16,022 bases of DNA from Frisingicoccus sp009929615 (GTDB lineage: Bacteria; Bacillota; Clostridia; Lachnospirales; Lachnospiraceae): assembly GCA_028692275.1 (NCBI GenBank), contig JAQUXR010000040.1, positions 1 to 16,022 on the forward strand. Reading direction: 5' to 3'. The position numbers were made by a program, and so were the translations under genes. The notes beneath the pieces were generated by a model. It saw only the letters and a program-made list of their open reading frames with translations. It did no database searches and had not been told where the DNA came from. Shown here in pieces: positions 1 through 7,366 of this stretch; position 1 is the first letter of the stretch, and each line of letters begins with the position of its first letter.

Positions 1-27
1 CAGTTCTTTGATTGTAAAACCTTTCAT
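1..27 (-). CDS. 5' end of a minus-strand gene of unknown function (partial)
   Basis: Only the first nine codons are in the window, reading MKGFTIKEL on the minus strand from an ATG at 27-25. A strong Shine-Dalgarno sequence, AGGGAGGT at 43-36, lies eight bases upstream, which is the main support for a real start. The gene runs off the left edge and is divergent from asnA, so the two share the intergenic region. Nine residues are too few to assign a family. Confidence 0.6.
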
Positions 28-144
28 GATAGTAGACCTCCCTTTATTTATTCACTTATATATACAGCAATTCTCATGCCAAGTTTTTGTTAAAAAAAAG
101 ACAGATAAAATGGGGCTTTGTGGACATGAGGGGGAAGAAAAGAC

Positions 145-205
145 AATGCATTTCTGCAATAAATGCAAAAATGCATTTAAAGTGGCAAATTATAATTGCA
201 TTATA
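145..205. promoter_or_regulatory. Cluster of TGCATT palindromes between divergent genes (candidate operator)
   Basis: Several related palindromes sit within about 60 bases. They are AATGCATT at 145-152, AAATGCA-AAAA-TGCATTT at 161-178 (7-bp perfect arms, 4-base gap) and TATAAT-TGC-ATTATA at 191-205 (6-bp arms). All contain TGCATT. The cluster is upstream of the asnA promoter and also upstream of the divergent minus-strand gene. Repeated palindromes in such a place suggest binding by a dimeric regulator, but the AT-rich background makes chance repeats possible and the regulator is not known. Confidence 0.3.
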
Positions 206-259
206 AAAGGAATTGTATGATAGATTTCTTAGTTTTATTTAAATTAATATAAAAATCAC

Positions 260-289
260 TTGAAGAGTATGCAGAGAGTCAATTATAAT
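260..289 (+). promoter_or_regulatory. Vegetative (sigma-A type) promoter for asnA
   Basis: TTGAAG at 260-265 and a perfect TATAAT at 284-289 are separated by 18 bases. The -10 ends 32 bases before the asnA start codon, and an AAGGGGG ribosome site follows at about 306-312. No T-box leader (the conserved AGGGTGGNACCGCG bulge) is present between this promoter and the gene. Confidence 0.65.
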
Positions 290-321
290 AGAAACGAAAG
301 TTTAAAAGGGGGAAAAACAAA

Positions 322-1344
322 ATGATAGAAAATATGAGTCCAGTGCAGGTGCCTGAGGGGTATCAGTCGCCCTTGAATATCCGTGAGACAGAGGTTGCCA
401 TTAAGTGTGTGAAAGATTTTTTTGAGAAGGAGCTTTCAAGGCAATTAAATCTGACACGTGTTTCAGCACCTTTTTTTGTATATCCGGAAAGTGGTCTTAA
501 TGATACATTAAATGGTGTTGAACGACCGGTGCGGTTTGGGGTAAAGGAGCAGGAAGACAGAGAAGTTGAGATTGTGCATTCACTTGCAAAATGGAAGCGA
601 TTTGCTTTAAAACGATATGGTTTTAAGCAGGGGGAAGGCCTGTATACAGATATGTATGCTATCCGACGGGATGAGGATACGGACCATCTCCATTCACTGC
701 TGGTTGACCAGTGGGATTGGGAACGGATTATTGATAAAAAAGACCGGAATGAAGAAACTTTAAAGGAATGCGTCCGCAAAGTATATAAGGCCTTGAAAAA
801 TACAGAGAAATATATGGCTATTCAGTATGAATATATACAGGAGATGCTGCCAGCGGAGATATTCTTTATTACAACTCAGGAATTAGAAGAATTGTATCCG
901 GATTTGATACCAAAGGCCAGAGAAAGTGCTATTGTCCGTGATAAAGGTGCAGTTTTTCTTATGAAAATCGGGGGCAAACTGGCATCTGGAGAACCCCATG
1001 ATGGTCGGGCACCGGACTATGATGATTGGGAATTAAATGGAGATATACTCGTTTATTATCCCCTTTTAGATACTGCTTTTGAATTATCTTCGATGGGAAT
1101 CCGGGTAGATGAAGAATCTCTCAGCCGCCAGCTTGAAATTCGGGGATGCTCCGAACGTAAGAAGCTTATGTTCCATAAAGCTCTTTTAAATGGCGAATTG
1201 CCATACACGATTGGCGGCGGTATCGGCCAGGCCAGAATTTGTATGTTTTATTTAAGAAAGGCTCATATTGGTGAGGTCATTGCCTCTGTATGGCCGGAGG
1301 ATGTTATTGAAGCTATGGAGAACCAGGGTGTCCATTTCCTTTAG
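322..1344 (+). CDS. asnA: Aspartate--ammonia ligase (asparagine synthetase A)
   Basis: The 340-residue product matches the AsnA family in length and sequence. The enzyme makes asparagine from aspartate, ATP and free ammonia, releasing AMP and pyrophosphate, in the cytoplasm. It has the class II aminoacyl-tRNA-synthetase-like fold. Visible landmarks are the family N-terminal block around residues 48-73 (APFFVYPESGLNDTLNGVER), the acidic stretch DYDDWELNGDILVYYP near the middle, LSSMGIRV in the later half, and the motif-3-like GGGIGQARICMF at 298-309. The start at 322 has AAGGGGG about nine bases upstream; a second in-frame ATG at 334 is less likely. It has its own promoter and is divergent from the partial gene at the left edge. 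Dependence on ammonia rather than glutamine suits an ammonia-rich gut or anaerobic habitat, which is inference. Confidence 0.95.
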   Translation: MIENMSPVQVPEGYQSPLNIRETEVAIKCVKDFFEKELSRQLNLTRVSAPFFVYPESGLNDTLNGVERPVRFGVKEQEDREVEIVHSLAKWKRFALKRYGFKQGEGLYTDMYAIRRDEDTDHLHSLLVDQWDWERIIDKKDRNEETLKECVRKVYKALKNTEKYMAIQYEYIQEMLPAEIFFITTQELEELYPDLIPKARESAIVRDKGAVFLMKIGGKLASGEPHDGRAPDYDDWELNGDILVYYPLLDTAFELSSMGIRVDEESLSRQLEIRGCSERKKLMFHKALLNGELPYTIGGGIGQARICMFYLRKAHIGEVIASVWPEDVIEAMENQGVHFL

Positions 1345-1374
1345 GTGATTAAGGTATACCCATGAACCCTCTCA

Positions 1375-1383
1375 CATATGTTA
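1375..1383 (+). promoter_or_regulatory. Candidate sporulation sigma -10 element for the CotS-like gene
   Basis: CATATGTTA at 1375-1383 fits the sigma-K -10 consensus CATANNNTA exactly and partly fits the sigma-E -10. Upstream, GTATACC at 1354-1360 gives an ATA-type -35 for sigma-E at 14 bases. A sigma-K AC-type -35 (TACC, 1357-1360) would be closer than the usual 16-17 bases. Just downstream, AAATAGA / TCTATTT (1383-1389 and 1395-1401) form a short hairpin before the ribosome site. The call rests mainly on the match lying in front of a spore-coat family gene. Confidence 0.3.
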
Positions 1384-1423
1384 AATAGAAACTGTCTATT
1401 TGCATATCTGGGAGGGATTTCTT

Positions 1424-2428
1424 TTGGAAGAAAAAATCAGAGTATTGTTGGAATTCTACAATCTGGAAATCAGAGGACTTTATCGCGGACGCGGTGCCTG
1501 GCTGTGTGACACAGACAGAGGCCTGAAGCTTTTTCGGATATATAATGGTTCCCCCATGCATTTACAGTGGGAAGCTATGGTAAAGGACTGTCTGAGGGAT
1601 AGAGGATATATTTACATAGATGGACTTGTCGCGAATAAAGATGGTGTTTACCTGACAGAGGATGAGGATGGTCAGAAATATGTTCTTTATGATTGGTATG
1701 GCGGGAAAGAGTGCAGTACGAGGGATAGGGAGGACATATTGCGGGCGGTTGCACATATGGCTTGGATGCATAAAGGGATGCATGATATATCTAAAAACAG
1801 TGAAATCTATCAGGTGTTCTGCCAGACAAATTGCTATGAAGAGATGGGGCGAAGGTGTAGAGAGCTTAAAACAATTCGAAATTATATTTTTAAAAAGAAA
1901 CAGAAGAATGCTTTTGACAGGCGGTTTATGGAAGTGTGGCTTGAGTTTGAGGAGTCAGGCGTTAAAGCGCGGGAAATCTTGTCTGAGGCAGGCTATCTGA
2001 AACTTCTGGAACAAGGATTAGAAGAGCAGAGGCTGTGCCATGGGGATTATACCCAGCATAATATTCTGGTGACAGAGGCGCAAATGGCACTGGTGCGATT
2101 TGACCAGATGCATATGGAACTTCAAATATATGATTTATACGTTTTTCTGCGGAAAATCATGGAAAAAAACCGGTGGAATGGGAATCTTGGGATGGCAATG
2201 CTTCAAACCTATCATCGGGTGATGCCTTTTAGAGGGGAACAGCTGGGCTGTCTCTACGGAATGCTGATTTTTCCTGAAAAATTCTGGAAGATAGCCAACA
2301 GGTACCATAATTCAAGGAAGAGCTGGATGTCTGCACAGAATATGGATAAGCTGAACAAATTGATTCGTGAAAAGAACGAAAGAAAGCTGTTTTTGTCGAA
2401 GATAGAAGAATACTATAAACAATTCTGA
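1424..2428 (+). CDS. CotS-family spore coat protein (kinase-fold)
   Basis: The 334-residue product belongs to the CotS/YutH group, which has the aminoglycoside-phosphotransferase / choline-kinase fold and is associated with spore coats. The Brenner-type loop is present as HGDYTQHNIL starting at His206, so the catalytic-type Asp208 and Asn213 are retained. The second motif reads VRFDQMHMELQIYDLY, which keeps the aspartate of the metal site in the FD form usual for CotS. I chose TTG at 1424 as the start because GGGAGGG at 1410-1416 lies seven bases upstream; a TTG at 1400 in the same frame has no ribosome site. It follows asnA after 79 bases with no terminator, but a sporulation-type -10 lies in that gap. 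A substrate is not known; kinase activity is inferred only from motif retention. Confidence 0.8.
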   Translation: MEEKIRVLLEFYNLEIRGLYRGRGAWLCDTDRGLKLFRIYNGSPMHLQWEAMVKDCLRDRGYIYIDGLVANKDGVYLTEDEDGQKYVLYDWYGGKECSTRDREDILRAVAHMAWMHKGMHDISKNSEIYQVFCQTNCYEEMGRRCRELKTIRNYIFKKKQKNAFDRRFMEVWLEFEESGVKAREILSEAGYLKLLEQGLEEQRLCHGDYTQHNILVTEAQMALVRFDQMHMELQIYDLYVFLRKIMEKNRWNGNLGMAMLQTYHRVMPFRGEQLGCLYGMLIFPEKFWKIANRYHNSRKSWMSAQNMDKLNKLIREKNERKLFLSKIEEYYKQF

Positions 2429-2490
2429 TAATTTGTCTAAAAATTTGCAATAAAATTTTGAAAAATAGTGCATTTATCCTATGAATAAGG

Positions 2491-2496
2491 TATAAT
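2491..2496 (+). promoter_or_regulatory. Probable -10 box upstream of phosphoglucomutase
   Basis: A perfect TATAAT lies 38 bases before the gene start. No convincing -35 lies at 16-18 bases (GTGCAT at 2468-2473 is poor); the nearest good one, TTGAAA at 2458-2463, is 27 bases away. The promoter may depend on an activator or be weak. Confidence 0.4.
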
Positions 2497-2534
2497 AGAA
2501 CCACAAATGATTTAATTATAAGGAGGAGATTCCG

Positions 2535-4265
2535 ATGGATTACAAAGGGATATATGAGTCCTGGCTGGCAAACCCGTATTTTGATGAGGGGACGAAGGCT
2601 GAACTCTTAGCTATTAAAACAGATGATAATGAAATTAAAGAACGATTTTATAGGGAGTTAGAATTTGGAACAGCCGGTCTTAGAGGTATTATAGGAGCGG
2701 GTACAAATCGTATGAATATTTATACGGTGCGAAAAACAACCCAGGGGCTGTCCAATTACATAAAGAAACAAGGTGGTGAAGGAAAGGGCGTGGCAATTGC
2801 CTTTGATTCACGCCGTATGTCACCGGAATTTGCTAATGAGGCCGCACTTTGTCTGGCAGCGAATGGGATTAAAGCCTATTTATTCGAATCCCTTAGGCCG
2901 ACACCGGAGTTGTCTTTTGCAGTAAGGGAACTTGGCTGTATTGCGGGTATTAATATCACAGCCAGCCATAATCCACCGGAATATAATGGATATAAAGTAT
3001 ACTGGGAGGATGGGGCACAGATTACGCCACCTCATGACAGCGGTATCATGGCAGAAGTTCTGGCTGTTGCAGATTATAATGATGTTAAAACGATGGGTAA
3101 GGATGAAGCTCTGAAAGCGGGACTCTGTACCATCATAGGTAAAGATATTGACGATAAGTATATCGCCAGACTGAAGGAGCAGGTGAAGAGACCGGAAGCT
3201 ATTGCGGCCATGGGTAAAGAACTGAAGATTGTGTACAGTCCGCTTCATGGCACGGGAAATATACCGGCCCGTCGGGTTTTGAAAGAACTTGGTTTTGAGA
3301 ATGTCTATGTTGTTCCGGAACAGGAATTGCCGGATGGAGAATTTCCGACGGTAAGTTATCCAAATCCGGAGGCGGATGAAGCTTTTGTTCTGGGGTTAAA
3401 GCTGGCCAAAGAGGTGGATGCTGACTTGGTATTGGCAACGGACCCGGATGCAGACCGACTGGGTGTGCGTGTGAAGGATAAAGAAGGCGCATACCACACA
3501 TTGACAGGGAATATGTCAGGCTGCCTTTTGGCGGAATATACGATTGGGCAGATTAAAGAATTGAAGGGGCTTCCTGAAGATGGTGCTTTAATTAAGAGCA
3601 TTGTTACAACGAATATGGCGGATGCGATTGCTAAAGGTTATGGCATTCAGCTGATTGAATGTCTGACAGGCTTTAAGTACATTGGACAGAAGATACTTGA
3701 GTTTGAAACAAGCGGTAAGGGAACATCCCTTTTCGGTTTTGAAGAGAGCTATGGCTGTCTGATAGGAACCTATGCCAGAGATAAGGATGCAATCGTAGCA
3801 ACGATGGCGCTTTGTGAAGCAGCGGCCTACTATAAGACGAAAGGCAAAACTTTGTGGGATGCCATGGCAGATATGTATGAGAAATATGGATATTACAGAG
3901 ATGAAGTAAAGTCTGTATCTCTTGCAGGAATTGAAGGTCTTGCTAAAATCCAGTCTATTATGGAAACGCTTCGGGGAAATGCACCGAAGGAAATTGCAGG
4001 AATGACAGTACTTTCGGCCCGGGATTATAAGAAAGATGCGATTGTGGATATGAAATCCGGAGTGGTTAAAACAACCGGACTTCCGGAATCAAATGTGCTT
4101 TATTATGATTTGACAGATGATGCATGGCTTTGCGTTCGTCCATCAGGTACAGAGCCAAAGATTAAGTTTTATTATGGAATTAAAGGTACATCCATGGCAG
4201 ACGCAGATGCAAGATGCGAAGCTGCCGGAAAAGCCTTAGATTCTTTAATTGAATCCATGATGTAG
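2535..4265 (+). CDS. pgcA: Alpha-phosphoglucomutase / phosphomannomutase family enzyme
   Basis: The 576-residue product is a four-domain alpha-D-phosphohexomutase of the size of Bacillus PgcA. It interconverts glucose 1-phosphate and glucose 6-phosphate, linking glycolysis with UDP-glucose and cell-envelope sugars. All active-site loops are intact. TASHNPPEYNGYKVYW has the phosphoserine at Ser144; DPDADR at 303-308 binds the metal; GFEESYG at 401-407 recognises the sugar; RPSGTEPK at 535-542 binds phosphate. AAGGAGGAG at about 2520-2528 precedes the ATG with good spacing. The gene stands alone between a probable -10 and a strong terminator. Glucose versus mannose preference cannot be told from sequence alone. 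Confidence 0.93.
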   Translation: MDYKGIYESWLANPYFDEGTKAELLAIKTDDNEIKERFYRELEFGTAGLRGIIGAGTNRMNIYTVRKTTQGLSNYIKKQGGEGKGVAIAFDSRRMSPEFANEAALCLAANGIKAYLFESLRPTPELSFAVRELGCIAGINITASHNPPEYNGYKVYWEDGAQITPPHDSGIMAEVLAVADYNDVKTMGKDEALKAGLCTIIGKDIDDKYIARLKEQVKRPEAIAAMGKELKIVYSPLHGTGNIPARRVLKELGFENVYVVPEQELPDGEFPTVSYPNPEADEAFVLGLKLAKEVDADLVLATDPDADRLGVRVKDKEGAYHTLTGNMSGCLLAEYTIGQIKELKGLPEDGALIKSIVTTNMADAIAKGYGIQLIECLTGFKYIGQKILEFETSGKGTSLFGFEESYGCLIGTYARDKDAIVATMALCEAAAYYKTKGKTLWDAMADMYEKYGYYRDEVKSVSLAGIEGLAKIQSIMETLRGNAPKEIAGMTVLSARDYKKDAIVDMKSGVVKTTGLPESNVLYYDLTDDAWLCVRPSGTEPKIKFYYGIKGTSMADADARCEAAGKALDSLIESMM

Positions 4266-4282
4266 ATAATAATGATTATAGA

Positions 4283-4322
4283 TATGCCGGTTTTCTGAAA
4301 AGGAAACCGGCATAATTTTTTT
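4283..4322 (+). terminator. Intrinsic terminator of phosphoglucomutase gene
   Basis: TATGCCGGTTT (4283-4293) and AAACCGGCATA (4304-4314) form an 11-bp perfect stem, followed by a run of seven T at 4316-4322. It lies 17 bases after the stop codon. Confidence 0.93.
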
Positions 4323-4338
4323 GTGCCTGTCATAAGCT
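4310..4338 (+). promoter_or_regulatory. Candidate sigma-E promoter for the PrcB-like / SipL operon
   Basis: GCATAAT at 4310-4316 and CATAAGCT at 4331-4338 are separated by 14 bases. The Bacillus sigma-E consensus is KMATATT-N14-CATACAMT; the matches are 6 of 7 and 6 of 8. The -35 overlaps the 3' arm and T-run of the preceding terminator. The downstream SipL-type gene is a mother-cell gene in Clostridioides difficile, which supports the reading. No sigma-A promoter was seen in the gap. Confidence 0.4.
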
Positions 4339-4364
4339 TGTAAAAAAGGGTGGTTCAAAAGATT

Positions 4365-4790
4365 ATGAGGAATGTGGATAAGAAAATTCTATATATGATG
4401 ATGGCGACAATCTGGGTGTTGATATTTCTTTGTAGCTGCTCGCTGTTTGATGCTTCGGATAAAAAGGTGGGGAATATAGATTTTACGGTAATTAATCCAG
4501 AGGAACTGCCGGAAGAAATAAGAGAGATGATTGAAGAACGTCAAAAAGAAGATTTTCAAATGGCATACCATGATGGAAGTTATTCGTACATCATTGTTGG
4601 TTATGGGCAGCAGGAAACATCAGGATACAGTATTCAGGTAAAGGATGTGTATCAGGGGGAAAATGGAATATGGGTAGATACTAATTTAATTGGACCGGAA
4701 AAATCAGAAACTGTAGAAGCTGTGCCATCTTATCCCTATGTTGTTATAAAAATAGAAATTGTAGACCAGACGATTCGATTTAAAAGTTAA
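4365..4790 (+). CDS. Small lipoprotein with a PrcB C-terminal-like domain
   Basis: The product is 141 residues from ATG 4365, which has AGGGTGG at 4347-4353 eleven bases upstream. A GTG at 4350 in the same frame would lie inside that ribosome site, so it is less likely. The N-terminus is a lipoprotein signal: Lys6-Lys7, a hydrophobic run at 8-22, and lipobox LCSC with the anchor cysteine at 25. The -2 Cys is unusual. The C-terminal half, including GYSIQVKDVY and PSYPYVVIKIE, resembles the PrcB_C domain (PF14343), named for a subunit of the Treponema dentilisin protease complex. The stop codon overlaps the ribosome site of the SipL-like gene, so the two are co-transcribed. The role is unknown; a membrane-anchored partner in spore coat assembly is inference from context. 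Confidence 0.65.
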   Translation: MRNVDKKILYMMMATIWVLIFLCSCSLFDASDKKVGNIDFTVINPEELPEEIREMIEERQKEDFQMAYHDGSYSYIIVGYGQQETSGYSIQVKDVYQGENGIWVDTNLIGPEKSETVEAVPSYPYVVIKIEIVDQTIRFKS

Positions 4791-4802
4791 GGAGGCAACT
4801 AC

Positions 4803-6371
4803 ATGAATTTATCGAAAACTTACATCCGGGTACCGGTATATAAAAATGAAACAGCAGTACAAATGACACTGGACCATGATTTCAACGTGCCTGATATGAA
4901 ACCGGACGTTACCCGAATTATTCTGGAAAAGGGCGGACTCCATATTCGGGATATTAAGCCGGGAAAAGATAAGTGTATTATCCGTGGGGAGCTGGCTTTT
5001 GGCGTGCTGTATATGGGAGATGAGGGAAGCGGTCAGCTGCATTCTATTGAAAGTTCTATTCCTTTTGAGGAAACGGTAAATATTGATGGACTGCAGGAAA
5101 AAGATCAGATGCATATAGGATGGGATATGGAAGATTTAAGGACAGGGACTATTAATTCGCGAAAAATCAGTATACGTTCGATTGTGGTACTCCATGTGTC
5201 TGCTTTAAGAATGGGAGAAGAAGAGGTGGCAACGGCCATGGAGGATGGAACGGATTTATGGGCTCAAAATAAGACCTGCCGGCTGAGTCAGAAATATGTC
5301 AGCCAGAAAGACCAGCTTCGAGTGCGGGAGGAAGCGGGGATTCCGGCAAATCGTCCAAATATGATGGAGATAATCTGGCATCAGGAGAATCTGGAAAATC
5401 TGGAGATAAAGTTATTAGATGGAAGCGTCATGATTCGGGGGCAATTATCGGTTTTTCTTCTTTATAGGGATGAGGCACTGGAAAATCCTGTCAATGATGT
5501 GGAGTTAAATATTCCGGTGGAAGGACGATTGGAATTTCCGGATGTAACCCAGGAGATGATACCTGATGTCAAAGTACATATGGACCATTTAAATCTGGAT
5601 ATACGAAGTGATAAAGATGGAGAGGCAAGAATTGTCGGTGTAGAAGCTGTTCTGGCAGTGGATATGAATATTTATCAGGAAGAAATTTTAAAACTTCTGC
5701 AGGATATTTATTCACCGAAGGTAACCCTTATTCCTGAAACAAAAAAAGTGATGTTAGAAAACCTTGTTCTGAAAAATCAGTCCAGATGCCCGGTTCGCGA
5801 AAAGGTTAATCTGGGAGGGGAAGGGGTGCGGATGCTTCAAATCTGCCATACTCGGGCCAATGTAAAAATAGATCAGACAGAAATTACTGATGAAGGTATT
5901 CTTGTCGAAGGGGTCATATATCTGGGGATTCTTTATATTGCGGCAGATGATAGAAAACCGGTGAATTCAGCAAAGGCAGCAGTTCCATTTTCTTATACGG
6001 TAGAAGTTGAGGATATGAATGAAAACTGCATTTATAGCATTTATCCGGGATTAGAACAGCTGAGTGCGACGATGACAGACAATGATGAGATTGAAGTGAA
6101 AATGATTATTTCATTGGATGCAGCTATTTTTAAATCGATGGAAACCTTGGTTGTTACACAGGTTAGGGAAGAACCGTTGGACTTCGAAAGGATTGAGGCC
6201 ATGCCTGGGATGACAGGTCACGTGGTTACGGAAAAGGATTCCATTTGGAAATTAGCTAAAGAATATTATGCATCGCCAGAGGACATTCGAGAGGTTAATG
6301 GTCTGGAAGGCGATGAATTGCCGATAGGACGGCCAATTCTTATTATGAAAAACATGGAAATCTTAAAATAA
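4803..6371 (+). CDS. sipL: SipL-like spore morphogenetic protein (SPOCS repeats + LysM)
   Basis: The 522-residue protein has three recognisable SPOCS/DUF3794-like repeats at roughly 35-110, 189-265 and 349-425. A C-terminal LysM domain spans about 472-516 (GHVVTEKDSIWKLAKEYY ... EVNGL ... LPIGRPILI). This architecture and length match C. difficile SipL, the functional counterpart of Bacillus SpoVID, which binds the coat basement protein SpoIVA through its LysM domain and is needed to localise the coat on the forespore. TAAGGAGG at 4788-4795 overlaps the upstream stop codon. The following ispE-gntR pair is, from memory, also near sipL in other clostridia. The LysM is more likely a SpoIVA-binding surface than a glycan-binding one, by analogy with SipL. 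A sigma-E candidate promoter precedes the operon. Confidence 0.88.
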   Translation: MNLSKTYIRVPVYKNETAVQMTLDHDFNVPDMKPDVTRIILEKGGLHIRDIKPGKDKCIIRGELAFGVLYMGDEGSGQLHSIESSIPFEETVNIDGLQEKDQMHIGWDMEDLRTGTINSRKISIRSIVVLHVSALRMGEEEVATAMEDGTDLWAQNKTCRLSQKYVSQKDQLRVREEAGIPANRPNMMEIIWHQENLENLEIKLLDGSVMIRGQLSVFLLYRDEALENPVNDVELNIPVEGRLEFPDVTQEMIPDVKVHMDHLNLDIRSDKDGEARIVGVEAVLAVDMNIYQEEILKLLQDIYSPKVTLIPETKKVMLENLVLKNQSRCPVREKVNLGGEGVRMLQICHTRANVKIDQTEITDEGILVEGVIYLGILYIAADDRKPVNSAKAAVPFSYTVEVEDMNENCIYSIYPGLEQLSATMTDNDEIEVKMIISLDAAIFKSMETLVVTQVREEPLDFERIEAMPGMTGHVVTEKDSIWKLAKEYYASPEDIREVNGLEGDELPIGRPILIMKNMEILK

Positions 6372-6374
6372 GGC

Positions 6375-6402
6375 TTGCAATTAAATGGAGAATCTTTATA
6401 AT
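6375..6402 (+). promoter_or_regulatory. Vegetative promoter of the ispE-gntR operon
   Basis: TTGCAA at 6375-6380 and a perfect TATAAT at 6397-6402 are separated by 16 bases, beginning four bases after the sipL stop codon. Transcription should start near 6408-6410, inside the first TGTATACA palindrome. Confidence 0.7.
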
Positions 6403-6431
6403 TGTATACATAGTGAATTTTGTATACAAAA
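6402..6431. promoter_or_regulatory. Tandem TGTATACA palindromes, probable FadR/GntR-family operator
   Basis: The 8-bp palindrome TGTATACA occurs at 6403-6410 and again at 6421-6428. The second copy is the centre of a 14-bp perfect palindrome, TTTTGTATACAAAA (6418-6431). Centres are 18 bp apart, nearly two helical turns. TTGTATACAA-type sequences are typical of FadR-subfamily GntR operators, and such a regulator is the second gene of this operon. The first copy abuts the -10 box, a placement suited to repression. Autoregulation by the GntR protein is inference. Confidence 0.6.
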
Positions 6432-6453
6432 AACAATAGAGGAAGGAAACCTT

Positions 6454-7347
6454 ATGAACAGGATTCAGATAAAGGCACTGGGGAAGGTGAATCTGGGACT
6501 GGATGTGGTTCGGAAACGCGAAGATGGTTATCACGAGGTTCGGATGATTATGCAGACGGTCCAGCTTTTTGATAAAGTAACTATCGAGAAACGGAAGCAG
6601 AATAACATTACGATGAAAACGAATCTGCCCTTTCTTCCGGTGAATGAGAATAATATTGGATGGAAAGCAGCCAGAATGCTTATGGATGAATTTAACATTG
6701 AAAGCGGGCTGCATATTGATATTGAGAAACATATTCCGGTAGCTGCAGGTATGGCCGGCGGCAGTACGGATGGTGCGGCTGTGCTTTATGGCGTGAACAG
6801 GCTTTTTGGACTCGGCCTTACGAATCGCCAGCTGATGGAACGAAGTGTTAAATTAGGAGCCGATGTGCCTTTCTGCCTTATGAGAGGAACTGTTTTGTCA
6901 GAGGGAATCGGAGAGCTTCTGACACCAACAGCACCATTGCCGAATTGTCATATTTTAATTGCTAAACCGCCAATCAGTGTTTCAACTAAATATGTATATG
7001 AACATTTGAAACTGGATGAAATCACCAGACATCCGGATATTGATGGAATGCTGGAAGCATTAAAAGCGGGAAGCCTTCAGGGAGTAGCTGAACGGATGGA
7101 GAACGTGCTGGAAACAGTGACTATCCCGAAACACCCTGAAATTGAGAAGATTAAACAGGTTATGATGGACGAAGGGGCTTTGAATGCCATGATGAGCGGA
7201 AGTGGTCCAACAGTCTTTGGCATTTTTGATGATAAAGATAAGGGAATGCATGCTCGGGATATTCTCAGGGCCGGGACACTGGCCAGACAGGTCTATTTAG
7301 TGAAACCATTTAATATTAGGAAATACGGATATAAGAAGAACAGATAA
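6454..7347 (+). CDS. ispE: 4-diphosphocytidyl-2-C-methyl-D-erythritol kinase
   Basis: The 297-residue protein is a GHMP kinase of the methylerythritol-phosphate pathway. It phosphorylates CDP-methylerythritol on the way to isopentenyl diphosphate, needed among other things for the undecaprenyl carrier of cell-wall synthesis. The substrate loop KALGKVNLGLDV has the active-site Lys11. The ATP loop IPVAAGMAGGSTDGAAVL begins near residue 94, GADVPFC carries the catalytic Asp137, and the C-terminal SGSGPTVFGIF loop is present. ATG 6454 is the start because AGGAAGG lies seven bases before it and the family N-terminus begins there; an ATG 69 bases upstream would add an unrelated extension and sit inside the operator region. 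It is followed after 19 bases by the GntR gene. Confidence 0.95.
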   Translation: MNRIQIKALGKVNLGLDVVRKREDGYHEVRMIMQTVQLFDKVTIEKRKQNNITMKTNLPFLPVNENNIGWKAARMLMDEFNIESGLHIDIEKHIPVAAGMAGGSTDGAAVLYGVNRLFGLGLTNRQLMERSVKLGADVPFCLMRGTVLSEGIGELLTPTAPLPNCHILIAKPPISVSTKYVYEHLKLDEITRHPDIDGMLEALKAGSLQGVAERMENVLETVTIPKHPEIEKIKQVMMDEGALNAMMSGSGPTVFGIFDDKDKGMHARDILRAGTLARQVYLVKPFNIRKYGYKKNR

Positions 7348-7366
7348 GAGGAAGAAGGGTGAAGTA

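Noticed and set aside
8..220. 70-residue plus-strand open frame in the left intergenic region
   Set aside because: It begins with TTG without a ribosome site, has no recognisable domain, and overlaps the start and ribosome site of the minus-strand gene plus the palindrome cluster.
206..321. Possible T-box riboswitch upstream of asnA
   Set aside because: The stretch from promoter to start codon is about 30 bases and lacks the conserved T-box sequence and antiterminator.
363..779. Long minus-strand open frame inside asnA, and similar antisense frames inside ddl and fba
   Set aside because: They lie wholly inside conserved plus-strand genes, have no ribosome sites, and show no family resemblance; they are reading-frame shadows.
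2439..2460. AAAATTT...AAATTTT hairpin after the CotS-like gene as a terminator
   Set aside because: The stem is seven A/T pairs only and no T-run follows; such pairs are expected by chance in this composition.
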